DNA of 64,000 nucleotides from Amycolatopsis palatopharyngis (lineage in GTDB: Bacteria; Actinomycetota; Actinomycetes; Mycobacteriales; Pseudonocardiaceae). Under the pieces are notes generated by a model. It did no database searches. It worked only from the letters and a program-made list of their open reading frames with translations, and had not been told where the DNA came from. The position numbers and the translations under genes are program-made. Below, piece by piece: positions 8,032-19,567 of this stretch (positions are counted from its first letter, which is position 1; every line of letters begins with the position of its first letter). The stretch is taken from assembly GCF_003385185.1 (NCBI RefSeq), contig NZ_PQHZ01000021.1:43925-107924 (forward strand), given 5' to 3'.

Positions 8032-8982
8032 GTGAGACGTGGCGAATGGGCCAGCCATCCTTTGGTACGTGGCCAGAAGAACTGTCCAACCGTCGTCCGA
8101 ACTTCCGAACTCGAAGAGATCGGGCTCGCGCGGCGGACAATCTATCAACGGTGTCTTCCCGGAGGTCCCTGGCGCCGACTGCTACCCGGCGTCATTCTGC
8201 TGAACTCAGGAGTGCCGAGCGATCGACAACGAATCGACGCCGCACTGCTCCGTGGGGGAAGCGATGCGATGGTGACGGGGTTGTGGGCCGCTCGTTCCTA
8301 CGGCCTTCGCCGCACACCGGAGCCGGCCGAAGTACATCTGCTGGTGCCTGCGGAACGAGAGGTCACCAGCGTCGGGTTCGCCCTGGTCGAGCGCACGATA
8401 CGGCTACCCCCACCTGTCCAGCTGCACGGCATTCCGATCGCACCTGCCGAACGGGCCGTGCTCGACGCGGCCCGGAGAATGCGTGACTTCGACGATATCC
8501 GCGCGATGCTCGCCGAGGCGGTCCAGCGCGGACGCTGTCGACCCGAGGTACTGGCCCGGGAACTGCAACTGGGCAGTCAGCGCGGCTCGGCCTTGCCCCG
8601 CCGGGCCATCATCGAGCTGCTGGCTGGTGCGCGGTCCGTCGCCGAGGGCGATGCACTGCATATCTGGAAACGCGCGGGTCTGCCCGAAGCCGAATGGAAC
8701 AAACCGGTCTATGACGAATACGGCGTGTACGTCGGAACGCCGGATGCCTGGCTCGATTCCGTGGCATTCGCCTGGGAGATCGACTCCAGAGAGTTCCATT
8801 TCGAGATCGCCGGTTACGCGCGCACGCTGGCGCGCAATGCCCGCTATTCCGCAGCCGGAGTCGTGGTTCTGCAGACACTGCCCATACGGTTGCGGACCGA
8901 GCCGGATGCCGTCATCAACGAGCTACGTGCTGCCTACGCGGCGGCCCAGCGTCGCCCTCGCCCGCCCCTGCGCCTCGGCTGA
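8032..8982 (+). CDS. AbiEi-like antitoxin-domain/DUF559-like protein
   Basis: 316 residues from GTG 8032; no good ribosome-binding site precedes it. The N-terminal part (LEEIGLARRTIYQRCLPGGPWRRLLPGVILL) resembles the helix-turn-helix AbiEi antitoxin-type domain found in many actinobacterial proteins. The middle (HGIPIAPAERAVLDAARR) and C-terminal (AWEIDSREFHFEIAGYARTL) parts look like the PD-(D/E)XK-like fold of DUF559-type proteins. No partner toxin of the AbiEii type is next to it. The gene is flanked on both sides by the same hairpin repeat (7781-7871 and 8983-9072), which may mark it as a mobile or inserted unit. Function is not established. Confidence 0.75.
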   Translation: MRRGEWASHPLVRGQKNCPTVVRTSELEEIGLARRTIYQRCLPGGPWRRLLPGVILLNSGVPSDRQRIDAALLRGGSDAMVTGLWAARSYGLRRTPEPAEVHLLVPAEREVTSVGFALVERTIRLPPPVQLHGIPIAPAERAVLDAARRMRDFDDIRAMLAEAVQRGRCRPEVLARELQLGSQRGSALPRRAIIELLAGARSVAEGDALHIWKRAGLPEAEWNKPVYDEYGVYVGTPDAWLDSVAFAWEIDSREFHFEIAGYARTLARNARYSAAGVVVLQTLPIRLRTEPDAVINELRAAYAAAQRRPRPPLRLG

Positions 8983-9072
8983 GTGGTTCCCCAATGTGGC
9001 ATTGGGGACGTTAGACGTCCCGAATGCCACATTGGGGAACCTCAAGTTCCCGAATGCCACATTGGGGAACTC
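8983..9072. repeat. Intergenic hairpin repeat, locus B
   Basis: Three copies of the AATGCCACATTGGGG core in both orientations, beginning directly after the TGA at 8980-8982. Between its first two cores it shares GGGACGTTAGACGTCC with locus A. It separates the convergent AbiEi-like and DUF5302 genes, a position that suits a bidirectional terminator. Confidence 0.85.
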
Positions 9073-9097
9073 CCGGGTGCCCCGGGGCGCGGGCCTG

Positions 9098-9286
9098 TCA
9101 GCCGCTCTTGCGGCGGAAGTTGCGCTTGCTGGCGGCTGGCCCGTGTGCCTGCGTGACCTTCGGGCCGAGGTTCTCGTGTGCCGCGCCTGCCTTGGCGTGC
9201 GCCTGCTTGCGCTCGAGTGCCTCGCGGAACTTCTGCTTGACGTCGTCGTCGGTACCGGCGTCCTGTGCGGGGGCTGAATCTGTCAT
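9098..9286 (-). CDS. DUF5302 family small protein
   Basis: 62 residues from ATG 9286 with GGAGG about 5 nt upstream. The product begins MTDSAPAQDAGTDDDVKQKF and is highly charged, with a basic C-terminus (SKRNFRRKSG) and no membrane segment. It fits DUF5302, a short, probably disordered actinobacterial family with no known role. It lies alone between the hairpin repeat and the VanW gene, both of which it could be cotranscribed with only in part. Confidence 0.75.
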   Translation of the reverse strand: MTDSAPAQDAGTDDDVKQKFREALERKQAHAKAGAAHENLGPKVTQAHGPAASKRNFRRKSG

Positions 9287-9393
9287 GCGAACCTCCGAGG
9301 TCCCGGTGAGTATCTCCTCGCAGCCTGCCAGGTGACACCGGTGGTGGCCACTGATTTGCGGTGACCACCACGATCGGGACGCGGAAGGAAGCC

Positions 9394-11223
9394 CTAGTCC
9401 GAGCCGCAGGTGATCTTCGGCTGCGGGTTGTACTTGACCGTGTGTGGCTCGCGCCGCACCACGGCTCCCGAAGACGCGTCCTTGAGGACCCTGGTGTCGG
9501 ACGTGGTGAAACCGGGCGCACCGTTACTCGGCTTGCAGTTCTCGTCCGGCCCTTCCTCGGTCGGCGGGTCGACGAAGTCCGTCCGCTCCCCGGGCACGGA
9601 CTCCACCTCGTACCGCTTTGTGCCCCACAACCGGACGGTGATCGATGAGGGGGTCCAGACCGTCTGGATCGCGACACCGGTCTCGGCGTCGTTGGTGAAC
9701 TTCAGGTCGATGATGCTGGCGCCGTTGGGGCTCTGGAAGACCGTGGCCTCACGTGCGGCCGGATAACGGCTGATGTAGTAACTGTGCTCCTTGTGCCCCG
9801 CGTCCTTCATACCCGCGAAGTACGACGCGTTGTACAGCGTGGTGGCGAACTGTGAGATCCCACCGCCGACCGCCTTGCCCGGCGCGCCGTCCTTGATGAT
9901 GCCCGCGGGCACGTAGCCCTGCGCCGTGCCGCGCGGGCCCGTGTGCCCGTTGAGGCTGAATGTGTCGCCCGGTTTCACGATCGCACCGTCGACCTCTTCG
10001 GCGACCTTCCGGATGTTCACCCCGGAGTCCGGGGCGAAGTCACCGGTGGTGAACTCGCCGATGACCTCCTTGATGCCCAGCTTCTCCGCTTCCTCTGTGG
10101 TCACCTCGGCGGGCTTCTTCTCGTACTCCGCGGTGAGCTCGCGCTCGTCCTCGCGCTTGAGTACGTCGAGAAGGGGCTTCAGGGTCTTGTCCCACTTGAT
10201 CGAGTTGCCCTCCACGGAGGGGTGCACGGTGGGCTTGCCTCCCTCGAACACGATCGTGGCGTCCTTGCCTACGGTCTCGGTGGACTTCAGCTCCTCGGCG
10301 AGCCCCTCGATCATCTTCTTCTGGTCGATCTTGGGCGCGAGCGAGCCGCCGTCGCCGGGTTCGAACGTCAGGCCCTGCGCGATCTCCTCGGGCGCCAAAG
10401 TGGCGTCCTTGCCTTCGCCGTGTACCACGACCGGTGCGGAAACGGCGGGTTCAGCCACCTGTTCCATGGCGACCTGGACGGCATCCTCCGTGATGGTCAC
10501 GGGTGTCACCGACACGGGAAGCTCCAGTGGCTGACCGGAAGCCCACTGTCCGAGCATGATCTGGGTGGCGGCATCGACGTCGAGCTGCTGGCCCTGCTTG
10601 GGCTCCACCGCGACCGGCTTCGCCCCCTCGAACTTCACAGACCCCTCGACCGGCTCGCGGTCGACCTTCTTCTGCAGGGCGTTCATCGCGGTCTGCAGCT
10701 GGTTCGGCTCGGACTGGGTGACGACGCCTACCTCGGTGGAGGTGAAGAACGAGGTGAGGCGGGTGATCGGGTTCAGCGGTTGGTCCCCGGCCTGGTCCAG
10801 CGTGGAACGCCAGTCCATCGCGAGTCCGGCCTCGAGGGGGTCGACGGTCTCCTGCACGTCGCCCGCCGTGATCTGCACGGGCTGCTCGAGGCGCGGCTCG
10901 ATCTGTTCGCGCAGTGTCTGCTCGGCATCGGACTGACTCATCCCGCCGACTTCGACTCCGGCCACAGTGACGCCCCTGGGCACGCTGCCCTGGCTGATCA
11001 ACAGGTCGATGCCGTAGAGCAGGGCCAGCACGCCGACGATGGCGCCGCCGATGAGCGCAGGCCTGCGCCACCGGTTCGTCGTGCTCGGCGATTCCCCCGA
11101 GGGCTCCCCGGACTGATTGGGAAGCGGATGCTGATCGGTGGGACCGTCGGGAGAACCGGGTAGGGCCGGCAGCACATCCGTCTGGTCGGCGTGCGACTCG
11201 GGCCACTGATGATCCTGTGGCAA
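9394..11223 (-). CDS. VanW family envelope protein with YoaR-like/PG-binding domains
   Basis: About 609 residues from TTG 11221-11223, preferred because GGAGGG lies 7 nt upstream; the frame is open to GTG 11292. After a Pro/Ser-rich cytoplasmic tail comes one membrane segment (ALIGGAIVGVLALLYGIDLL), then extracytoplasmic repeats of the peptidoglycan-binding YoaR type (VTVAGVEVGGMSQSDAEQTL). The VanW domain follows, with the hallmark FSLNGHTGPRGTAQGYVPAG and GGGISQFATTLYNASYFAG. VanW proteins lie beside vancomycin-resistance genes in some bacteria, but their biochemical role is unknown; the topology points to a cell-wall function. It diverges from the metallophosphoesterase at 11438. Confidence 0.88.
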   Translation of the reverse strand: MPQDHQWPESHADQTDVLPALPGSPDGPTDQHPLPNQSGEPSGESPSTTNRWRRPALIGGAIVGVLALLYGIDLLISQGSVPRGVTVAGVEVGGMSQSDAEQTLREQIEPRLEQPVQITAGDVQETVDPLEAGLAMDWRSTLDQAGDQPLNPITRLTSFFTSTEVGVVTQSEPNQLQTAMNALQKKVDREPVEGSVKFEGAKPVAVEPKQGQQLDVDAATQIMLGQWASGQPLELPVSVTPVTITEDAVQVAMEQVAEPAVSAPVVVHGEGKDATLAPEEIAQGLTFEPGDGGSLAPKIDQKKMIEGLAEELKSTETVGKDATIVFEGGKPTVHPSVEGNSIKWDKTLKPLLDVLKREDERELTAEYEKKPAEVTTEEAEKLGIKEVIGEFTTGDFAPDSGVNIRKVAEEVDGAIVKPGDTFSLNGHTGPRGTAQGYVPAGIIKDGAPGKAVGGGISQFATTLYNASYFAGMKDAGHKEHSYYISRYPAAREATVFQSPNGASIIDLKFTNDAETGVAIQTVWTPSSITVRLWGTKRYEVESVPGERTDFVDPPTEEGPDENCKPSNGAPGFTTSDTRVLKDASSGAVVRREPHTVKYNPQPKITCGSD

Positions 11224-11323
11224 GACAAAACCCTCCACGTCTTCTGGCGGCGAGTCCAGAGACTCCGAATGCCAAGATACGGGTCGCAGCACCTGGTGGT
11301 TCGATTCGCCCTTACGGGGGATA

Positions 11324-11338
11324 GTCAGGGGCCCTGAC
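11324..11338. promoter_or_regulatory. Operator-like dyad in divergent region
   Basis: GTCAGGG and CCCTGAC flank a single central G, a perfect 7-bp dyad midway between the divergent VanW and metallophosphoesterase genes. This is consistent with a regulator-binding site, but no regulator can be named. Confidence 0.3.
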
Positions 11339-11437
11339 CAGCTATTTCTTTCCGTAACCCAGGGTGATCAACGAAGTGTCCCACGTAGGGCAGAATGTTC
11401 CAATTAGGTCTCAACTACAGGTTCGAGACGAGGTGAA

Positions 11438-11941
11438 ATGGACTTACTGATCATTGCGGACACGCATATCCCGGTGCGGGCACGTGATCTGCCCGCACCG
11501 GTGTGGACGGCGGCCGAGACCGCTGATGTGGTGGTTCACGCCGGGGACTGGATGGAAGTTGCCCTGCTCGACGAACTGACCGCCAGGTCCCAGCGGGTGA
11601 TCGGGGTGTTCGGCAACAACGACGGGCCGGACCTTCGCGCGCGGTTGCCCGAGGTCGCCCGCGCGGACCTCGAAGGACTCCGGCTCGCCGTGGTGCATGA
11701 GACCGGGCAGGCCCGTGGCAGGGAACAACGGTGTGCTCGGGACTTCCCGGATGTAGACGTGCTGGTGTTCGGGCACAGCCACATTCCGTGGGACTCGATG
11801 ACCGAAGGCGGGATGCGGCTGCTCAATCCCGGCTCGCCGACCGATCGCAGGCGGCAGCCCTACTGCACGTACGTGACAGCGCGAGCGAGTGCGGGAGAAC
11901 TGACCGATGTCGAGTTCCATCGGCTTCCGCGTCGCGGTTGA
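11438..11941 (+). CDS. YfcE/MJ0936-type metallophosphoesterase
   Basis: 167 residues. The calcineurin-like metal-binding motifs are complete: DTHIP near residue 8, HAGDWME near residue 35, GNNDG, and the C-terminal FGHSHIPW. This small subfamily (YfcE/MJ0936) acts in vitro as a divalent-metal phosphodiesterase on generic substrates; the natural substrate is usually unknown. It is a single gene, convergent with the GNAT acetyltransferase 6 bp away. Confidence 0.9.
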   Translation: MDLLIIADTHIPVRARDLPAPVWTAAETADVVVHAGDWMEVALLDELTARSQRVIGVFGNNDGPDLRARLPEVARADLEGLRLAVVHETGQARGREQRCARDFPDVDVLVFGHSHIPWDSMTEGGMRLLNPGSPTDRRRQPYCTYVTARASAGELTDVEFHRLPRRG

Positions 11942-11947
11942 TCCCAC

Positions 11948-12433
11948 TCAGCGCAGGTGCTTCTCGAACCAGTGCTGGGCGTAGGGACCTGCCGAATAGG
12001 CCGGGATCTCCACGTACCCGTGCTTGGCGTAGAGGCCGCGTGCCTCGACCAGGTCGCTCCTGGTGTCCAGCCGCATCGTGCGCGCTCCCAGTGAGCGCGC
12101 GGCGTCCTCCGCCGCGGCGAGCAGGATGTTTCCTCCGCTGTGCCCTCGAGCGGCTGGATTCACGAACATCCGCGTCAGTTCGGTGATGTCCGGGGAGAGA
12201 ACGCGAACCCCGACGCATCCGAGTGCGACGCCCCCGAGGTGTCCGAGCAGGAACCTGCCCGTCGGCGGCACCAGGTTTCCGCTCGGCTCGTCGGTGATCG
12301 CGGCGTCGATCTCGGCCGCCGTGGCCTGCCTGCCGTAGTAACGGCCCGCGATGTCGGTGAAGTAGCGTCGCAGTACGGCCAGAGCGTCCGCGGAGCCCGG
12401 GTCGGCCGGGGTGATCTTCCACTCATCGTTCAC
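11948..12433 (-). CDS. GNAT family N-acetyltransferase
   Basis: 161 residues from GTG 12433; GTG 12467-12469, which overlaps the TetR stop (GTGA), is an equally open alternative adding 12 residues. The N-terminal ALAVLRRYFTDIAGRYYGR and the acetyl-CoA-binding pattern VNPAARGHSGGNILLAAAED, with MRLDTRSDLVEARGLYAKHGYVE, are classic for GNAT enzymes. It follows the TetR gene closely and is probably cotranscribed with it. The acceptor substrate is unknown. Confidence 0.85.
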   Translation of the reverse strand: MNDEWKITPADPGSADALAVLRRYFTDIAGRYYGRQATAAEIDAAITDEPSGNLVPPTGRFLLGHLGGVALGCVGVRVLSPDITELTRMFVNPAARGHSGGNILLAAAEDAARSLGARTMRLDTRSDLVEARGLYAKHGYVEIPAYSAGPYAQHWFEKHLR

Positions 12434-12465
12434 GGCCTGATCCTCGCGACGCTGTCGAACGAGTT

Positions 12466-13065
12466 TCACCTCACCTGCGACGAGCCCGCGAACAGCCGGA
12501 TGACCTCGGGCAGCACGCGCACCGGGATGTCCGGGTCGATGGCCCGCTGCACGCCGAGCCCGATGCCCAGGCTGAGTAGGGCGGTGGCGCAGTCGTCCGC
12601 AGGCATCGGCAACGGGATGTCGAAGCGCTCGGCATGCGCCGTCAGCAGCCCGGAGATCAGATCGCGGATGGTTCTGTCCCGCTTGGCGAGTTCCGCGCGG
12701 ATGTGCTGATCGCGACGAGCATTGGTGGCGAACTCCACCTCGAGCGCCGTCCACGCCTCGTCGCCGATACTGCGCTCGGCCCACTCCTGGAACGCGGCGA
12801 GCATGCCCTCCATCGAATCGGCCGCCACGAGCGATTCGGCCATGGAGGCCGCCTGCTGCTCGTGAATGGTGTCGAGCACCGCGAGGCACAACTCGTCCTT
12901 GTTCTTGAAGTTCGAGTACACGGCTCCCTTGGAGTACCCGGCGACGTCTGCCACCTTCTCCAGAGAAGTCGCTGAATAGCCGTCGCGCAGGAAGAGTTCC
13001 CGTGCGGTGTCGACCAGCTGTTGTCTGGTGCGGGCCTGGCTTTCCGCGCGGGTGAGACGTGCCAT
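12466..13065 (-). CDS. TetR family regulator
   Basis: 199 residues from ATG 13065. The N-terminal helix-turn-helix is clear: LVDTARELFLRDGYSATSLE, VADVAGYSKGAVYSNFKNKD. The C-terminal ligand domain is typical in length (about 140 residues) but has no diagnostic motif. It starts an apparent two-gene unit with the GNAT acetyltransferase (GTGA or short overlap). Only 84 bp separate it from the next TetR gene, which runs in the same direction. Confidence 0.9.
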   Translation of the reverse strand: MARLTRAESQARTRQQLVDTARELFLRDGYSATSLEKVADVAGYSKGAVYSNFKNKDELCLAVLDTIHEQQAASMAESLVAADSMEGMLAAFQEWAERSIGDEAWTALEVEFATNARRDQHIRAELAKRDRTIRDLISGLLTAHAERFDIPLPMPADDCATALLSLGIGLGVQRAIDPDIPVRVLPEVIRLFAGSSQVR

Positions 13066-13149
13066 GGACGTACTGTAAGCGGCGCCGGTATCCGGATACC
13101 GGCGGTTTGGCCGTTGTTCGACGCGATCCGCCGTTCGCGCCGCATCAGG

Positions 13150-13845
13150 TCAGAGTCGTGGCAGCGCGTCGAGGTCTAGGTCGAGATCGAGTGGCTGCTC
13201 CGGATCAACCAGCACTCCCGCCGAACTCAGCACGGCCTCCATCGCGCCCCAGACCAGCACGCTCACGTGCTCGACGATCGTCTCCCGATCGAGGGTGCCG
13301 TCCACAAGCCACCAGCGAGTGGCTGCCTCGACCGAGCCCACGAGCCCGTGTGCCCAGGGAAGCGTTCCGGTGGAGCGCGCATCGTGGGCGCGCAGGTACT
13401 GGTCGAAGACCGCGGCGATCAGACCAGCCATCGCCGTGTTGCCGACCGCGACGGGGTCCGGCCGGTTGGCCGCCAGGAACCGCCGGTCGCCGACCATCCG
13501 GAACACGTTCGGATGCTCGGCGACCGCGGCGAAGTAGGCCTGGACACACTGGCGAACCCGGTCGCGTACCGGCGCGGGCTCGCTCAACGCTGGCCTGAGT
13601 CGCTCCCACACCAGTTCCGACGCATGTTCGGCGACGGCGACGAACAGGTCGGCCTTGTCGGTGAAATGCCGGTACAGCCGTGGTTTCGCCACTCCGGCCT
13701 CGCGAGCGATGTCCGCCATGGCGACTTCGGGGCCATGGCGGTCCAGTGCACGGAATGCGGCGTCCACGAACTCCTTGCGCCGCGTGAGCCGGTGCTGTCG
13801 CCAGCGTTCGGTCCGGCCGTCCCGATGGTTGACACCCTCATCCAC
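13150..13845 (-). CDS. TetR family regulator divergent from SDR
   Basis: 231 residues from GTG 13845. The recognition region is FVDAAFRALDRHGPEVAMAD and REAGVAKPRLYRHFTDKADL. The C-terminal domain ends with an unusual Asp/Leu repeat (PLDLDLDLDALPRL). It diverges from an SDR gene with a 70-bp shared gap that contains an AGTA-N5-TACT dyad at 13864-13876, a plausible operator for autoregulation and control of the SDR. The frame is open far upstream to 14367, but that part is antisense to the SDR. Confidence 0.9.
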   Translation of the reverse strand: MDEGVNHRDGRTERWRQHRLTRRKEFVDAAFRALDRHGPEVAMADIAREAGVAKPRLYRHFTDKADLFVAVAEHASELVWERLRPALSEPAPVRDRVRQCVQAYFAAVAEHPNVFRMVGDRRFLAANRPDPVAVGNTAMAGLIAAVFDQYLRAHDARSTGTLPWAHGLVGSVEAATRWWLVDGTLDRETIVEHVSVLVWGAMEAVLSSAGVLVDPEQPLDLDLDLDALPRL

Positions 13846-13863
13846 GAACTGGATAGTACTCGA

Positions 13864-13876
13864 AGTAACAGATACT
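13864..13876. promoter_or_regulatory. Candidate TetR operator dyad
   Basis: AGTA and TACT separated by 5 nt, in the 70-bp gap between the divergent TetR gene (13845) and SDR gene (13916). Location suggests binding of the adjacent TetR protein. Confidence 0.35.
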
Positions 13877-13915
13877 GGCGGTACGCCATATCCGGTGTGG
13901 AAGTGAGGCAGTCGA

Positions 13916-14734
13916 ATGAAGGACTTCGGTGGCAAGGTCGCGGTGATCACGGGCGCCGGTTCGGGAATCGGCAGGGCCCTCGCGCTCGATCTCGCGGGTC
14001 GTGGCGCTCGCCTCGCCGTTTCCGACGTCGACTCGGCGCGCGTCGCCGATACCGCGGCATTGTGCGAGAAGGCCGGAGCCGAGACGCGGTCGTATGTGTT
14101 GGATGTCGCAGATCGGACCGCTGTGCTCGCGCACGCCGAGCAGGTCGCAGGTGATTTCGGCCAGGTGAACCTGGTCGTGAACAACGCGGGAGTCGCCCTC
14201 ACGGCCACGGTCGAGGAGATGGACTGGGCGGAGTTCGACTGGTTGATGGGGATCAATCTGGGTGGAGTCGTGCACGGGACCAAGGCCTTCCTGCCGCACC
14301 TGATCGCGTCCGGGGACGGCCATCTGGTCAACGTCTCCAGCGTGTTCGGCTTCATCGGGGTGCCCACTCAGAGCGCCTACAACGCCGCCAAGTTCGCGGT
14401 GCGCGGCTTCACCGAGGCGTTGCGGCAGGAGATGCTGATGGAGTGTCGCCCTGTACGGGTCAGCTGTGTGCATCCCGGTGGGATCAGGACCAACATCGCC
14501 AGGGACGCCCGTGGTCTCGAAGGGGCCGACGCGGATCGAGCCGCCCGCCTCTTCGAACGGATCGCCCGCACCAGCCCCGAGGCCGCGGCCAGGACGATTC
14601 TGCGCGGTGTCGAGCGCGAGCGGCCCCGGATCCTGATCGGACCGGACGCCTACGTCATCGACGCCCTTCCGCGGTTGTTCGGCGCCGGTTACCAACGCAT
14701 GGTCGCTCTCGCGGGCAAGCGCATCCTGCCCTGA
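13916..14734 (+). CDS. Short-chain dehydrogenase/reductase (SDR)
   Basis: 272 residues from ATG 13916 with GTGAGGCAG upstream. Classical SDR motifs appear in order: TGAGSGIGRAL for cofactor binding, NNAGVA, the catalytic serine in NVSSVFG, and YNAAKFA with the catalytic Tyr-Lys pair, followed by HPGGIRT. The acidic residue at the end of strand 2 (VSDVDS) favours NAD(H). The C-terminal region resembles mycobacterial acetoin-type or lipid-modifying SDRs, but the substrate is unknown. Its divergent TetR gene probably controls it. Confidence 0.9.
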   Translation: MKDFGGKVAVITGAGSGIGRALALDLAGRGARLAVSDVDSARVADTAALCEKAGAETRSYVLDVADRTAVLAHAEQVAGDFGQVNLVVNNAGVALTATVEEMDWAEFDWLMGINLGGVVHGTKAFLPHLIASGDGHLVNVSSVFGFIGVPTQSAYNAAKFAVRGFTEALRQEMLMECRPVRVSCVHPGGIRTNIARDARGLEGADADRAARLFERIARTSPEAAARTILRGVERERPRILIGPDAYVIDALPRLFGAGYQRMVALAGKRILP

Positions 14735-15102
14735 TCCGGGGGACGAGCCCGCATCGTCAGAAATGAGGCGAGCGCCACTTTCCCGATCACGCGTGCCGCC
14801 TGTGCCCGGTCACGCGCGGAGGTGGCCTGGGCCACGTTCCGACCACGGATTCCAGCCCTACCAGCATGTTCGACCGGTTCTCCCGCACGCTGGGGTGACT
14901 CGCCGGTAACCCCGGCCCCGTCCCTTCGCGTGCGGCCGCCGGCACCGCCGACGTGGAGAAACCATCCGTTGCGGGGTGGTCGTGCCAGGCGGTGCGAACG
15001 ACGCGAATGGTCGAGGGCTACGATCCCCCTAGTCGCCGGATCAGGCCATGTTCCCGGCGGCACGAACGGTGACCACCACAAGGTTGACTGCAGGAGGCAG
15101 GA
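14735..15102. other. 368-bp gap before ctaD, no gene seen
   Basis: No frame here has a convincing start and codon pattern. The end of the gap holds the ctaD ribosome-binding site (CAGGAGG at 15091-15097). It should also contain the promoter for ctaD-serB-pth2, but I cannot point to a confident -35/-10 pair. Confidence 0.5.
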
Positions 15103-18880
<3,778 letters not shown>

Positions 18881-18913
18881 CCGGACAACACGCCCCGCGT
18901 CGCACGCACCCGA

Positions 18914-18974
18914 GTAGTTCCCGAATGCCACATTGGGGACGTTGAAGTTCCCGAATGCCACATTGGGGAACTAC
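18914..18974. repeat. Intergenic hairpin repeat, locus C
   Basis: Two direct copies of the AATGCCACATTGGGG core between GTAGTTCCC and GGGGAACTAC. It lacks the internal GACGTTAGACGTC segment of loci A and B. It sits between the convergent pth2-like gene and the gene at 19008. Confidence 0.85.
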
Positions 18975-19007
18975 CGCAGGCTCGTCGTGGGGCGGGTGGC
19001 GGGCGGC

Positions 19008-19346
19008 TCAGGAAGCGGCGGTCCAGACTACGTAGGCCTCGTCGGCGTCGGTGGTCATCGCCTCGACGAACTTCTCGTGGTCGAAGCCGGGCAGGCCCTG
19101 GAGCCGCTCCAGCAGGGCGTCGGCGGCGGGATCGCCGCTCGGGACTGCCGTGCCCGCGCCGCCGGAACCGGCCAGCATGAAGAACACATCCTCTTTCCAC
19201 GGTCCCTCAGGGATCACTCTGATCACCACCGCGGACAGCTCCGACCAGGTGACGGACTCCTCGCTCCCGTCGGCCAACTTGCGGCGGACCCCGGTGTCGT
19301 CGACGCGGACGGCCCGGGAGTGTGCGTTGGCTGGGTCCTGGGACAA
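19008..19346 (-). CDS. Conserved hypothetical protein, 112 residues
   Basis: Starts at TTG 19346 behind GAGGGAGAACC. The sequence DDTGVRRKLADGSEESVTWS followed by ELSAVVIRVIPEGPWKEDVF resembles small PH-like or YdhR-like modules in which a short beta sheet is followed by one helix (ALLERLQGLPGFDHEKFVEA). No catalytic motif or signal sequence is visible. It is convergent with the pth2-like gene across the hairpin repeat. I do not assign a function. Confidence 0.65.
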   Translation of the reverse strand: MSQDPANAHSRAVRVDDTGVRRKLADGSEESVTWSELSAVVIRVIPEGPWKEDVFFMLAGSGGAGTAVPSGDPAADALLERLQGLPGFDHEKFVEAMTTDADEAYVVWTAAS

Positions 19347-19448
19347 CAGGTTCTCCCTCGGTGTTCGGATCGAGATTCACACACCCGCTATCGCGTCGAC
19401 GGGGTGCGCGCTTGTGCAGGGAAAAATGGCGTCGCGCTCGTGCGACGG

Positions 19449-19520
19449 TCAGTACAGGGCCGGGACGCGCGCCGCGATCGGGGGGCGATAGCGGCAGGGG
19501 GACGTTCGCGGGCTCGACAT
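19449..19520 (-). CDS. Possible 23-residue peptide ORF
   Basis: ATG 19520 preceded by AAGGAGAG, reading MSSPRTSPCRYRPPIAARVP plus three more residues to a stop at 19449. It lies in the 220-bp gap between the dinG-like gene and the 112-residue gene on the same strand. A strong ribosome-binding site is the only support; it might be a leader peptide or chance. Confidence 0.22.
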   Translation of the reverse strand: MSSPRTSPCRYRPPIAARVPALY

Positions 19521-19567
19521 CACTCTCCTTGCGTTTTGTCCACGGTAGTCCGGTCTGCCGAGCAAGT

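Noticed and set aside
8032..8982. Complete AbiE toxin-antitoxin pair
   Set aside because: Only the AbiEi-like protein is present; no nucleotidyltransferase toxin gene is adjacent.
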